Program-made: the position numbers and the translations under genes | Part shown: positions 10,429 through 20,393 of the stretch, piece by piece | Position numbering within the stretch: position 1 is the first letter of the stretch | Layout of the letters: each line of letters opens with the position of its first letter | NCBI GenBank assembly: GCA_030407005.1 | Contig: JAUDYN010000002.1 | Span: 248,001 to 312,000, forward strand | From: Desarmillaria ectypa | Taxonomy: Eukaryota; Basidiomycota; Agaricomycetes; Agaricales; Physalacriaceae | Reading direction: 5' to 3' | DNA length: 64,000 nucleotides | Notes under the pieces: generated by a model | What the model saw: only the letters and a program-made list of their open reading frames with translations | Database searches by the model: none | What the model was told of the DNA's origin: nothing

Positions 10429-11274
10429 CCCTTGCACATCCTCACCCCGCCCCAACTCCATCCCGAACCTGATCAGCTCAGTTTTCTGCCTCACGCTAGA
10501 TAAGTAGGTGATTTATCAAGAAAGGTTTCGTTAAAAAAGAACGAAGAACGACACACGTGGATTGGGTCGCCTTTGTAGCAGTAGCTGCTGGTGAGGCAGT
10601 AGTTCTGAAGTGTGTCAGGTTTACTATTCGATACAGATTCTTCAAAATGCGCAGCGCTAGCGGCGATCGAACTAATTCCTGTAGTTTCAAAGGAGCTATT
10701 GAAACATGGGCGATGAGCAACATGTGCATATTGAAAAAAAGGGAAACAAGCGACCTTTTGAGTTGTTGATTTTTTTTTACAGACTGGGAACTTGAGGGAG
10801 GATTGGAGGATGTTGAATTAGTGGACATGGATGTGTCCGTTACAGCGATGCTCTCGGTGCTGGTCATTTTGACAAAGAAATCATGAGCTAGTCTCGTTTG
10901 GGGTAATGGAGCGCAATGAACGTACGTAGATCGCTTATCTGGCCCAGAAATACGACTCACGAAATAAACTGACATTTAGCCTCTCCTAGCAAGTAAGAGA
11001 GACGCGATGCACAAGATGTAGAGGGATAGTATAGGCTCAGCTGCACGGCATTTGAACACAGATGTGAACTGAAACTATCAGTGGTCTGGGATACAGATGA
11101 ACTATCGTACACCACTGCTGAGATATGAACATAGGAAGAAGGATCATGATGTAAAAAATCCGATCGGCATAGCATTCGAATTTCGGATTGTGCAAAGAGC
11201 TTGTTCAATTCCATAATCACATGTGGGTGCCTTGTTTCACTGCCGCTATCTGCCGAACTCGAGATTAGGAGTAA
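10429..11274. other. Weak minus-strand open frame, no assigned gene
   Basis: A 159-codon frame (10496-10975, minus) contains a serine/threonine-rich start (MTSTESIAVTDTS) at an internal ATG and several possible introns. No domain could be recognised and the frame after the possible introns is ambiguous. It is listed only as a candidate. Confidence 0.2.
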
Positions 11275-11296
11275 TCCCTCTTAGCTCAGTCGGCGG
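11275..11296 (+). pseudogene. tRNA-Thr-like 5' fragment
   Basis: This stretch reads TCCCTCTTAGCTCAGTCGG, matching the acceptor and D-arm 5' half of the tRNA at 9253. The rest of the cloverleaf is missing. Confidence 0.6.
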
Positions 11297-11488
11297 CCTA
11301 TCCTAGACTGAGGGACTTGATCGACGAGTGCCTGGCTATTTCTCTCTGATGACTGTGCCTTATCGCGTTATATTTAACTGCGCTGAGTGTATTATTAGAT
11401 GACGGGATTTGCTAATATCTCTGTATTTCACAACATGATGGCGCTTGTTGAGCTCGTGCCATGTGAATGCGAGTGCTTGTATAAGCAA

Positions 11489-11553
11489 TCCCTTTCGGCT
11501 CAGTTGGTGGAGCGCGTTGCTGGTATTCGTGAGGTTCAAGTCCGCCAGAGGGA
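11489..11553 (+). pseudogene. tRNA-Thr-like pseudogene, internally deleted
   Basis: The 65-nt copy keeps the acceptor stem (TCCCTTT/AGAGGGA), a D arm and a good box B (GGTTCAAGTCC) but lacks the 3' half of the anticodon arm and the intron. Its upstream flank (11360-11420, 'gcgttatattt' and 'gggatttg' blocks) also resembles the flank of the intact copy at 9253, so the flanking DNA was duplicated together with the tRNA. Confidence 0.65.
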
Positions 11554-12002
11554 ATCACGCCAAACAATCGAAGCTTTTGGTCCACGGAGTCGTCGTCCAC
11601 TCGTGCTTCCCTCCTGGCTGCTCAGAGGTTTTTAACGATCCCCATCCTTCGGTCCTCTGGGTGGAATTCTTTGTTTGATTCGTGCTTTGTTTTTAAATAG
11701 GTCCGGATCTAGATGAAGGAGGCTCGGAGGAATTCGACCACACGTAGGCCGGGACTCAATTTGTTGAATAAGTATCTCCAGTCAATGGGGATATGAAGTA
11801 CTCCCAATCACTCATTCTTAATGATAGCCCCGCTCTTTATGTCACTGTGTCTGTCTTCTCGGCCCTTTTACTACGTGAAGCAAGATTTCTATCACGGCTT
11901 GCAGGTGACTGCGATCAGATTATTACCATAGAGAACATGATTTCTATTCATTCTCGGTATTTAAACGCACTCAATGTTTAGTGCCTTCTTCATCGAACCA
12001 TC

Positions 12003-12241
12003 ATGTATTTGAAGCTACTCATAGTAACCATTGCGGCACTCGCTTGTGGGGATCACTGAGTCTAACTTTCAGGCTTCGTAGTGGCCGCATCAACGACGCC
12101 AGATGACGGACCTCCTGGAGGTGCACCGTGACCTACTGGTGATGTAAGTCACTCCAAGCTATATTGGCTATTTAAGAGTGTTCTTATGCAGAGATTCAGG
12201 CTATAGGTGGTAATAACCCACCACCCATCACGCAGAGTTGA
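12003..12241 (+). pseudogene. Decayed copy of the small secreted peptide gene
   Basis: The start MYLKLLIVTIAALA is a signal-peptide-like leader. It is followed by a phase-1 GT..AG gap at the same place as intron 1 of the gene at 1301-1537, then FVVAASTTPDDGPPGGAP, a TGA stop (12129-12131), and PTGD before a GTAAGT donor. The stop sits where the intact copy has a CGA arginine, as expected from a C-to-T change at a CpG. A candidate last exon (about 12190-12241) reads through to IGGNNPPPITQS. The first gap is only 27 nt, shorter than a usable fungal intron, which also points to decay. Confidence 0.45.
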
Positions 12242-12473
12242 GTCACTAAGGCTTTATGTACCAGAATCCTTCTGCCCGGGCCATTTGTTGGGAGATCTAT
12301 GAAGTCGCTCTGTTCTATTAGTCAAAAAGAAATATTGGAGAAAGAAGACCATGACTGACGTGCATCCTTTCCATCCCTGCTCGTGTTTGTAATTTACTCG
12401 TTCAATTAGTGGAAGCCTGAGAGTTGGGTTTTGCAAAATCCGTAGTGAGATATTTCTGCTGTACGATACAGGA

Positions 12474-13067
12474 TTGGGGATGTTAAAAGTAAATACGTGC
12501 TGCTGGCCCCTGATCTCGCTCGCTGAGGAAAGGAAGAACGATGGAACGAAGGAAATTCCAAGTAATCGCATGTACTGTGTATATTATCGTGGGAAAAATG
12601 CATGCTTCTCTTTCACGACTAGCAAGCTCCGCCTCATCCTCTCAAACAAGATACAAGCTTTGTACACATGGCCATCCATGCGAAGCCCGTCACAATTTCC
12701 AGGCAACGTAACAATGGCATACAGTTGCTCACAAAGCACAGGCTGCATGAACTACAATCCTAAGCCGTGGAGGGACATGCACATGCGAGGCTGCAGAGCG
12801 GTGCACATTACATATTCTTTCAATGCTAGAGTTTTGCTGACTTTGGATTTACAGAGCAACTCGAGCATCCTTGCCTGCATTTTGTCTCTGAACATTGTGA
12901 TGCCTCCCTCGAACTGGAGGACCATCTTGTGGGGAGCGCCGTTTATATCTTCATCCTGTGAATTAGGCCACCTCACGTGTAGCTTCTCCTCGCGAGGTCA
13001 GTCGACTAGAGGGGGTTCTTCGCTTTTTTGGTACTTAGTTTTTCGAGACTCTCGACGCGGATCGTAG
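12474..13067 (+). other. Unassigned 197-codon open frame
   Basis: A long frame without introns but with no recognisable domain, signal or membrane pattern. A shorter frame on the opposite strand (12752-12976, with FEGGITMFRDKMQ) looks at least as protein-like. Its 3' end overlaps a tRNA-Thr-like fragment (12993-13013). Either frame could be a relic of a mobile element; I cannot assign one. Confidence 0.2.
12993..13013 (+). pseudogene. tRNA-Thr-like 3' fragment
   Basis: The segment reads CGAGGTCAGTCGACTAGAGGG, matching the variable loop, T stem and 3' acceptor of the tRNA at 9253 with the T loop deleted. Confidence 0.5.
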
Positions 13068-13189
13068 GTGCTCCTTCCCTACTCGTAAGTTGGAAAGATA
13101 GCATTTCCGTTTATAATCACATCAAGTAGCAGTAGTACAAGTAGACCTGGCGTTTCGCGTACCTCTTCGTTCGATCCTGTTCGTTCAAG

Positions 13190-13760
13190 GTGTTTTTTAA
13201 TGATGTGACGTATGACCAGATATATACTCTTTATATTAGTTCCTCTGGTCATGGTCATTTACCCGGAGAGAGGCGAACGGAAAAAGTTCCCATCTTGTAG
13301 GTTACCTCCGAGTCGAGGTTCTCCACTATCGAAGGAAAGGGTTTGTTTTTTTATTATTCCAAATCCTTAGGCGGAGGTTGATGGAACCAGGAAATGGGAC
13401 CAGAAAAGCGGGGATTTAAACTTTTACCCACCGTGTTTGGATCACGTGGTCGCAAGTTGGGCTGTGGGAAAGGGACTAAGTACTCTGATCCTGCGCCTAT
13501 CTTCTCCGACAAGACGACCTTACACACCCGCCTATTGCCAACAGGGAGGATTAGGATTCGATTAAGCACCACTTGGCTCCAAGTAACTCAGGTGAATACT
13601 GCCAGGGAGGAACGGATGGTTCATGGTGGTGTGCTAATTATTTCTTTTCAGTGTTGAACGTTGGGTGCCAATAAATTTCGCTTCACAGGTCGAGGTGTTT
13701 TGAGAATCGTAGCTATTGATAGGGCGTTGGTAGTGAAAGTGCAGGCCTTGCCATACACTC
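13190..13760 (+). repeat. Dispersed repeat, right copy (inverted relative to 3200-3900)
   Basis: This is colinear, in reverse orientation, with 3200-3900 over several blocks separated by indels. The 'ttggatcacgtggtcgca' and 'gtgggaaaggga' part recurs again near 18520-18570. No coding potential is preserved between copies. Confidence 0.6.
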
Positions 13761-13851
13761 TCTGTTATCGCCTACCCTTCCCTTAGCGCTTGACTAGTAA
13801 TTCAGGTTGATCGCATCCAATAGCGCGAGCACTACCCTCTGTTCGTAGTTC

Positions 13852-14350
13852 CCGGCCACTTTTCGCCGTGTCTCATCGCGTATGTCAAAATTTCATAACA
13901 TCACATACTACCACCTGCCCCCGGGCCCGGATATCCTCCCGCCCTTGCGGCGTACACTGCCTTATGATCTATCCCGATTCCCGAGATCGTTCAATACTCT
14001 GGCCCAGCAGTACGGCACCACCATACTAAAGACTTGGATGTTTATTTTTGTGTGCTGGTTTTGACACACCCATAATTCCAACACATCTCCCCTGCTGCAG
14101 TGCAACCTTCCCGTTTTGATCCCCGTGGCACACCTTTCACCACTAGATCCCTCTTAGCCCAATAAGGTGTTAGTCATTCAATTCAGCGGAGGAACATCCG
14201 GGGCCGATAGGAATCCTTTTGTTTTCGCCGTGCGCAGCTCTTCTAGCGCTGACATTTATGCCCATCTTGTCTATCCACTCGACGTGATCCTCTATTTACC
14301 ATCCGACACCTCCGAATATAGTGCGTCGGGACCATGCAAGAATGTTGGTA
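13852..14350 (+). repeat. Dispersed repeat, right copy (inverted relative to 7600-7925), with insertion
   Basis: The segment matches the reverse complement of 7600-7925 from the MSKFHN start to the 'ccgaatatagtgc' block. About 140 bp (roughly 14060-14198) is absent from the other copy and holds a tRNA-Thr-like fragment. Its placement directly after the 13190-13760 repeat differs from the order on the left (3.2-3.9 and 7.6-7.9 kb), so at least two rearrangements occurred. Confidence 0.6.
14148..14193 (+). pseudogene. tRNA-Thr-like fragment inside a repeat insertion
   Basis: It starts TCCCTCTTAGCCCA and ends in a T-arm/acceptor-like AGTCATTCAATTCAGCGGAGG; the anticodon arm is missing. It sits within the extra 140 bp of the right repeat copy. 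Confidence 0.45.
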
Positions 14351-14416
14351 GCGCTCGATTCGGATTACAGCGACAGAGGTCTTTCTGCTCCCCTCCTCTC
14401 GCTGCAGTAGTAGCAC

Positions 14417-14500
14417 TCCCTCTTAGCTCGATTGGTAGAGCGCGTCACCAGTACCTCCTTTCGGGATGACGAGGTCAGTCGTCCAAGTCGGCTAGAGGGA
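14417..14500 (+). pseudogene. tRNA-Thr(AGT)-like, probably pseudogene
   Basis: A full-length cloverleaf is present: acceptor TCCCTCT/AGAGGGA, anticodon stem CGTCA/TGACG, a 12-nt intron-like insert and a T stem. Several normally invariant bases are changed, however. Position 33 is C not T, the D loop has lost A14 (GATTGGTA), and the T loop reads TCCAAGT. It could be a diverged but active tRNA; a pseudogene is more likely. Confidence 0.6.
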
Positions 14501-15760
14501 TTGACGTCGATGACCATGCTTTTTTCCCCGTGAACGGATTACCTGATCACCTGATACACGAGCAAGCTATTTTGTTGCGGAAAAATGCATGCTCCGATTG
14601 TCTCGCTCCAGGTTCGGAGCTACCACAACCCTGAAATACGGACAAGGCCTTTACACTGCCTGTTTACAATTTATCCGTTCAATGTCCGATTTTGGCTCTC
14701 ACATTTCCAAGTTGTCTATTTCTTTATGTTCGGGACGTGTGTAGTCAGTCTGTGAATCTTCTGCAGCACCCACTTATGCTAAGGGTTCAGTTCACGGTCG
14801 AGTTGTGTATGGGGTGTCGGCTTTCTCATCGTCCGCAGAGGAGATCAAGGTGCGCGCAGAGCGTCTATTCTTCTGCTCGACATCGTTCAGTGCCTTCAGC
14901 TTCTTACACAAATCATCATAACTACTCTGCAATGGCATGGTCACGTATCCGGGTTCAAGTCCATCCCGTTTATCATCATCATCAGTATGAATGGAGATGT
15001 GGATGTGAGTCTCGTCTAGGCGCCCCCATGCACTGGTATTAGCCCCACCCGCTACAGAGCCTATTGTTCGCGATCTTGGTTCCCGCCCCCGTATCCTTGG
15101 CGCCGAGCTTCGGGCAGAGGGGACTTGGTTTAGTTCCTGAGAAGCCAATCAGGGTTGTCTGCCTATCCTATCACTGAAAGCGTGAACTACCCTATAACTT
15201 GATGTGTTGATCTTGCTTCCCCCGACACTAGCGGACAATGGCAAAACCATATGTGATCTTTTCCGGGTTTCTTAATTGACACAGCAGCAAATCCTGATGT
15301 TTCCTTGCGATTCCTCTCGTTCCCGTTGATGTTTCCAGACCGACACCGAGGATGATAGCTCCTGTTAATAGATACATGCCTCCAATTGTAGGAGGCCCCT
15401 CATCTGGCGTAATATCACAGGGCATCCAGAGTCATTTCAACACAGACTACCATGTTCCAAGCACTTCACCAACTCATAAGCTTGAATAAGGATCCGCCAA
15501 GGTGCCCCTGCAATCGCATTTATAGATATAGTGGAGGTGCAATGCCCACTGTCCTGGTGTCTCATCATGGCGCTTATTTAACTTCTAGTGGGGGGGGGGT
15601 TGCTATAGCTTAGGTGACGATGTGATGGTGAGATAGGCGTCCGGGCCTAGTCGATACAGTGGCGGTAGGTCCGCACGGCAGTGCAAGACCTGATTCATTC
15701 TGGGGTTTCGGGCTGATGCAAAAGGTCCGACGAGTATCTAAATGTCTATAAAACTCGTAA
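14501..15760. other. Intergenic stretch without a supported gene
   Basis: Overlapping frames on both strands (14692-15148) and a minus frame (15228-15425) show no domain. A run of about ten G lies at 15590-15599. Confidence 0.35.
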
Positions 15761-16948
15761 ATGATTCTTGAGGACCTTCGCTATTCGACCAACAACCCCT
15801 TCTTTCCAGCAGAGTTCTCACTTCAGAGCCACGGTGCAATGCTGAAAGCAACATCCCTCGAATCACTACTATACGGTGCGCTCCTTCTCATCTGAAACGG
15901 TCACTACTCATTTTTTTAGGGATACATGCTGCTTTGGCAATTTTTACGGTCTGGAGGGTCGGTGCGTCCTTCGTCTTGATGTCTTGTCCACTATACACCA
16001 TCCCAATGCCTTCCTTAGTGGTCCGCGATAAAGGCAGGGGTCGTTTCATCCGGTGTGGATTGGTCATTGTGATGTACCTCATTGCAACATCCCCTCTCGC
16101 CGTTCGACCAATATTCGTCCAAGGGAGAGATGACAAAACACAAGAGACCACATACATCTATTCGCCTGAATGGATCCTCTTGAGCTCAATGTCCTTCATG
16201 GCAGATATGCTCATCATGAGTTGCATCGTGGTAAGCGAATATTATTATACTTACCTGTCCAAGAAACGAGTTGACGCAGGCAGTGGCTTAGATTTGGCAG
16301 TGCTGGATCCACTGTGGTCATGGATGGATGTTTGCCATCATTCCAGGACTATGCACCATCGTTGGAACGAGTCTGTCCCTTTCATCATTATTGTCGTCAA
16401 ATTAGAACTGATGCCCCACCCAGTTTTCGCAGGTTTTGGACTTTATTGGATGACCGCTATGCCGCCCCCAGGAAATGCATGTGTAGCCCAGGTCGATTGG
16501 ATGCTCCCCTACTTCTCTATGTTGCTTGCCGTAATGCTGTTGTGCATGCTGGTCATCATGTGTCGCATTATGATGACACCACATATCAAGGACTGGTTCT
16601 GGATCAAGGTTATCGTCGAATCTTTATTATTGTTTGCTGCAGGGCCAATTGTTTTTTTGGTTGTTTACATCACGAGTGACGTCCGTACGAGTTGTCCACT
16701 GCTTGTTGTGACCATGAGTACCGTGAGCTTCAGGTCGATGCTTTCTGTTCCGGTACTAATATGTCATCGGTCAGGGTTTTGCGCCTATCCTGGCCATCGC
16801 TCAGGTACCGAGCAACGGGACGACGCTGGAATCTGCGCCTTTAGTCCATTTGGTTCATCGGACGTCAACAGACGGTAATGCAGGGTTGGCATCTTGTGAA
16901 AATCCAGAGGATTTGGCCGCTAGACTTCAGGGAGATACTATGGCTTGA
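15761..16948 (+). CDS. Seven-TM membrane protein, Agaricomycete family, copy 1
   Basis: I do not know a function. A multi-exon gene encodes roughly 310-320 residues with seven hydrophobic segments and a short soluble tail. Recognisable family features are PAEFSLQ near the N terminus, a first intron after LESLLYG, the block CLVIVMYLIATSPLAVR-like after TM2, CWI..GHGWMFAIIPGLCTIVGT, PYFSMLLAVMLLC, and KVIVESLLLFA in TM6. It ends AARLQGDTMA with stop at 16946-16948. It is clearly paralogous to the genes at 42525-43751 and 57051-58337, which share exon boundaries. The start is the ATG at 15761; an internal ATG near 15839 is possible. The family's usual conserved tail motif (GIAPTLIVxR) is altered to GFAPILAIAQ here, so this copy may be diverging. 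Confidence 0.65.
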
Positions 16949-18896
16949 AAGAGGTTGTGATGATTCTTATGGATGGTACTCACCATCGTGCTTCTCCCTC
17001 TCTTGTTTTTTTAATCGCTGAATCTAGACAGAGAATGTGTTGGTCGCGAAGTCCCTTAGATAGCGTTGAACAAGACACGTGGTATACCCGACGCCTTTCC
17101 CGACTATTACCTATACTGCACACCGATTCTATGGACTTTTTCGATTACTCTACTCCTATACTTCATCCCGTCAGTATATATATATATCCTTAGTTACACC
17201 TGTAACCTCAGTCGTTTATACCCTAGCTGCACCGACTGAGGGATGCATTCATAACTATTATACCATTATACATTTTACTTACATGCATGCTTAGTTCTGA
17301 CTACGACGTTCTATTAAATTTAGATACATCATGGGTTTCATCAACGGAAAGCTTCTGTATTCACATATTTACCTATGCTGTTAGGACCCGTTCATACACA
17401 CCTGTTTGACAAAGTATCACAGGGTCAGATAATATGCATCAGGAAAAAGGCCTTTTGGTATGTAGCTCTGTGCCAGTGCTACGTAGCACTACCCAAGCTA
17501 TGTAGCGGACATAGCTCACCAATGTCCGAATCGTCGTCAAACAATGATTGTCGCTTCCAGCCGCCTCACTGACGAGTACCCGGCAGCTATCCTGCCTCTA
17601 CCGCTCATCGACCGATGCAGCACTTATTTTTCATGGTCGTGTTCATTTTGTCTATGTATTAGATTTCATCGAGAATCGTGCCACTCTTATATGCTTCTGT
17701 CATAATGACGGGGTTGTCGTATACAGTGACCGGGAGAACAGGAGGAGTGAGCGCTACATCGGTGCCGGTGCTATGCGCAGCTGCAGTTACATGCTGATAA
17801 AGCAAATTTACGTAGCAGACTTAAAATGGCTGTTTCAATTTCGGCTCTGGAACGAATCTCGCCGGAGGCACCGATACTTCTGCTTTGTCGAAAGTGACTC
17901 CGTAATCTCTTTCAATATCCCCGCCACCTGTATGTGTCAGTACTGGTCAAGAACCCTCAGAATCACTTTCTACTACGTCAATTTCTCTCGATAGACCAAG
18001 CGTCTGAGAGTTCCCAACGACAATTTACTCGACACGAATACCAATGCACAGGCTGCCCTCTACTGAGCGTGCATGATTCATCGGAAATTCACGAACTGAT
18101 GAAGGCTTGGTGGACTCGGGGGTCCCGACTTCTTTCTTTGGCTTGATCTCCCTCCCGGATCGTTTCAAGTCCATCCATTTGTCGCCCCACCCGTTTCATC
18201 AAGTATCAAACATTTGGAATCGTCGTTCCATCCTTGCTCAGTCGACAGGTTGGTTTTGGGCTAGCTTCTTCCGTCGTACTCAATTTTACTTACTTTACAG
18301 TTCAATGGTGCATTGTATTACATCTATCCCATCAGCATCAGCCGAAGAGGCCCTGCTCTTTCTCCTGCCTCGAGCCCAAAGTCGGGGTCCTCTACTGGTG
18401 TGGTTCAAACAGCGTGATATTATTTTATTTTATTCTTCCCAGACAGATGCTGGTGCGGATCGGATCGGAACGAAGACGGTGTCCAAAAGCGGAGGAGAAC
18501 CTTCAAAGTTGCCGACGGTGTTTAGACCACTTGGTCGTCCCAAAAATTGGGCGTGGGAAAGGACGTGCTCTCACTCATCGACGTTGGCGACCAGCCTGAT
18601 GCGGCTCATTCCATCCTTTCAAAGAAGACGATATTATCAATCTCTGTTCTACGCTCACCCCACACAACCAGGTTACAGGCAGCTTTGAAGCTTGTGTCTG
18701 CCTCACGAAGGATTCGAAGATTGACCGTATTCTGCAATGCCACAAGTGAGGCGAATGCTACTAGGATTATTGGAGAGGAATGCCTAGTCTGACACAGTAT
18801 ATGATGAAGATGCCCTGCGTTGTTCTTTCGATGCTGCAGTGTCACTGACTCCAGCTCTCCAGGTCAACCCCTACATATCCCTTGCCCATATGCCCA
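16949..18896. other. Repeat-rich stretch without a supported gene
   Basis: Long frames at 17548-17994 and 18107-18688 (plus) overlap in multiple frames and have no domain. Positions about 18485-18570 match the 13410-13480 repeat block. A short TA run lies near 17175-17188. Confidence 0.35.
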
Positions 18897-19138
18897 GATG
18901 AATCGTAACTGCTGAGCGCATTGAACGTAAAGGATCCCCCAAGGGACGTGCACTGATTCGTGGTGTCGCGGTAGAACTGTGGCTACCGATGGAGGGTTGG
19001 CAATGGTAGTGGAAGTATGGGCATCATTTCTTTCGCCTTGACGTCTCGCTGATTTCGTCGCGGTATCTGCAGTCTACTGATAACTTCATGCATAGTGTTG
19101 CGTCGGCCGACTCGTATTGTCAAAGACTGCCAGTGGTC
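18897..19138 (+). repeat. Direct repeat, unit 1
   Basis: This unit, from 'gatgaatcgtaac' to 'aagactgc.agtg', is repeated in the same orientation at 19337-19549, 440 bp downstream. The two are clearly similar across their whole length with scattered substitutions and small indels. Confidence 0.7.
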
Positions 19139-19205
19139 TTGTAATACACATTACAGACGACGTGCCTCTATAGTGCTGACCTATAATAGAATTGTTGTAG
19201 CATTA

Positions 19206-19251
19206 TGGTACAGTGGGCTTGGCTCAGTTATGCTCTTTCTGGTTCGATCTC
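19206..19251 (+). repeat. Pol III box A/box B-like pair, tRNA-derived relic
   Basis: TGGTACAGTGGG (19206-19217) resembles box A and GGTTCGATCTC (19241-19251) resembles box B, at a tRNA-like spacing. The segment resembles the minus strand of about 330-440. It is probably a tRNA-derived repeat; no complete cloverleaf is present. Confidence 0.35.
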
Positions 19252-19336
19252 GGTCAATGTCATAGGAGAATATGTTTGCTTCTCGACCATTTTTTCCGAC
19301 CTTTGTCGGCGGCAGCAGCCTTTTCATCCAAGGCTC

Positions 19337-19549
19337 GATGAATCGTAACCGTCGAGTGAATTGAACGTGAAGATCTCTTCAAGGGATGTGTACTGATTCG
19401 TAGTGTTGCGCTAGAACTATGCCTGTCAATGAAGGGTTGGCAACGGTAGTTGAGGTACGGGCATCGTTTCTTTTGCCTCGACATATTTCCAATCTCCTGT
19501 CTGCAGGGCCGCCGGTACCCTTTGTGTCACTGAAGACTGCGAGTGCCCC
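19337..19549 (+). repeat. Direct repeat, unit 2
   Basis: Second unit of the repeat starting at 18897. It begins within the same 'gatgaatcgtaac' motif and ends 'aagactgcgagtg'. Confidence 0.7.
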
Positions 19550-20393
19550 CTCTAAACGTTTAGCATCCATTGGCTCCATGGATTCGGCCAGCTCCTCCTT
19601 GATCAGATAAAAGAAGCACTAAGGTGAGAAGGTGAGAAGGCTCGCATTCTTGCTATATGAGATGTGTGCGTTAACTCTACAAATGCTAGACAAACCTAGG
19701 CATCGGTCATGCCATGGACTGAAATATACAGCTGTATCGTTCGTTGGTAGTCTAAATGTGAATTCATTCCTGAGTCATCGGCATCGGCGATATCTTATTC
19801 GGGGATAATGATTATGCCGCCGACAGCTTGATAGGTCTCAGAAAGATTTGAACGGAGGACTGCCTCTTTCAATGAGCCTTACCTGCTTCCTGGTAAGTAG
19901 TTCTTAAGCGTCTGATCTTCACCTCACCGTCAAAACTGGCTCGGAGGTCCAGGGCAATGTAAAGGATAGCTGCCCTTCGGCGGTAAACTCGTTTGCAAGA
20001 ACGAAGACGACCTTTCACCGCATGATGACCCTTGTTCATTAGTTCTTCTGGTCGAAGCCCTGATTCCCCTAGAGCAAATGATGACAATACTTAGCTGACC
20101 AAGTGCTGACCCGTTTCGCAGAAGTTCTCACGTTTAACCGATGTTCTGACTGACTATCCTCCTATGAGTTCTTTTGATACGATGCGTTTGGTTGATAAGA
20201 TTAACAGCTTATTCGGATTCCTTGACGCCGATGCTGTGACTCTGCAGGGCCGTTTTGCTGAAGTTTTTGGCACATGTAGCCCGTCTCTTCACCAAAATAG
20301 AGAACTTCTTTACGACGGGCTCAGTTGGGGCTATTGATGAAAGGCTGCTCTTATTGGCATCCTCTTCAGAGCATTCCCTTCGAGCTGTACGAG
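19550..20393. other. Intergenic stretch upstream of P450 pseudogene
   Basis: No gene recognised. The minus frame at 19869-20087 and the plus frame at 20255 have no motif apart from overlap with the P450 start. Confidence 0.35.

Noticed and set aside
13882..14064. Frame with LPPGPDILPP and LAQQYGTTI, resembling the N terminus of another P450 family
   Set aside because: It lies in the dispersed repeat copy at 13852-14350; the homologous left copy lacks the LPPGP part and encodes something else, so the resemblance is likely chance.
14417..14500. Second functional tRNA-Thr(AGT)
   Set aside because: The fold is complete, but U33, A14 and the T-loop consensus are altered, so I list it as a pseudogene.
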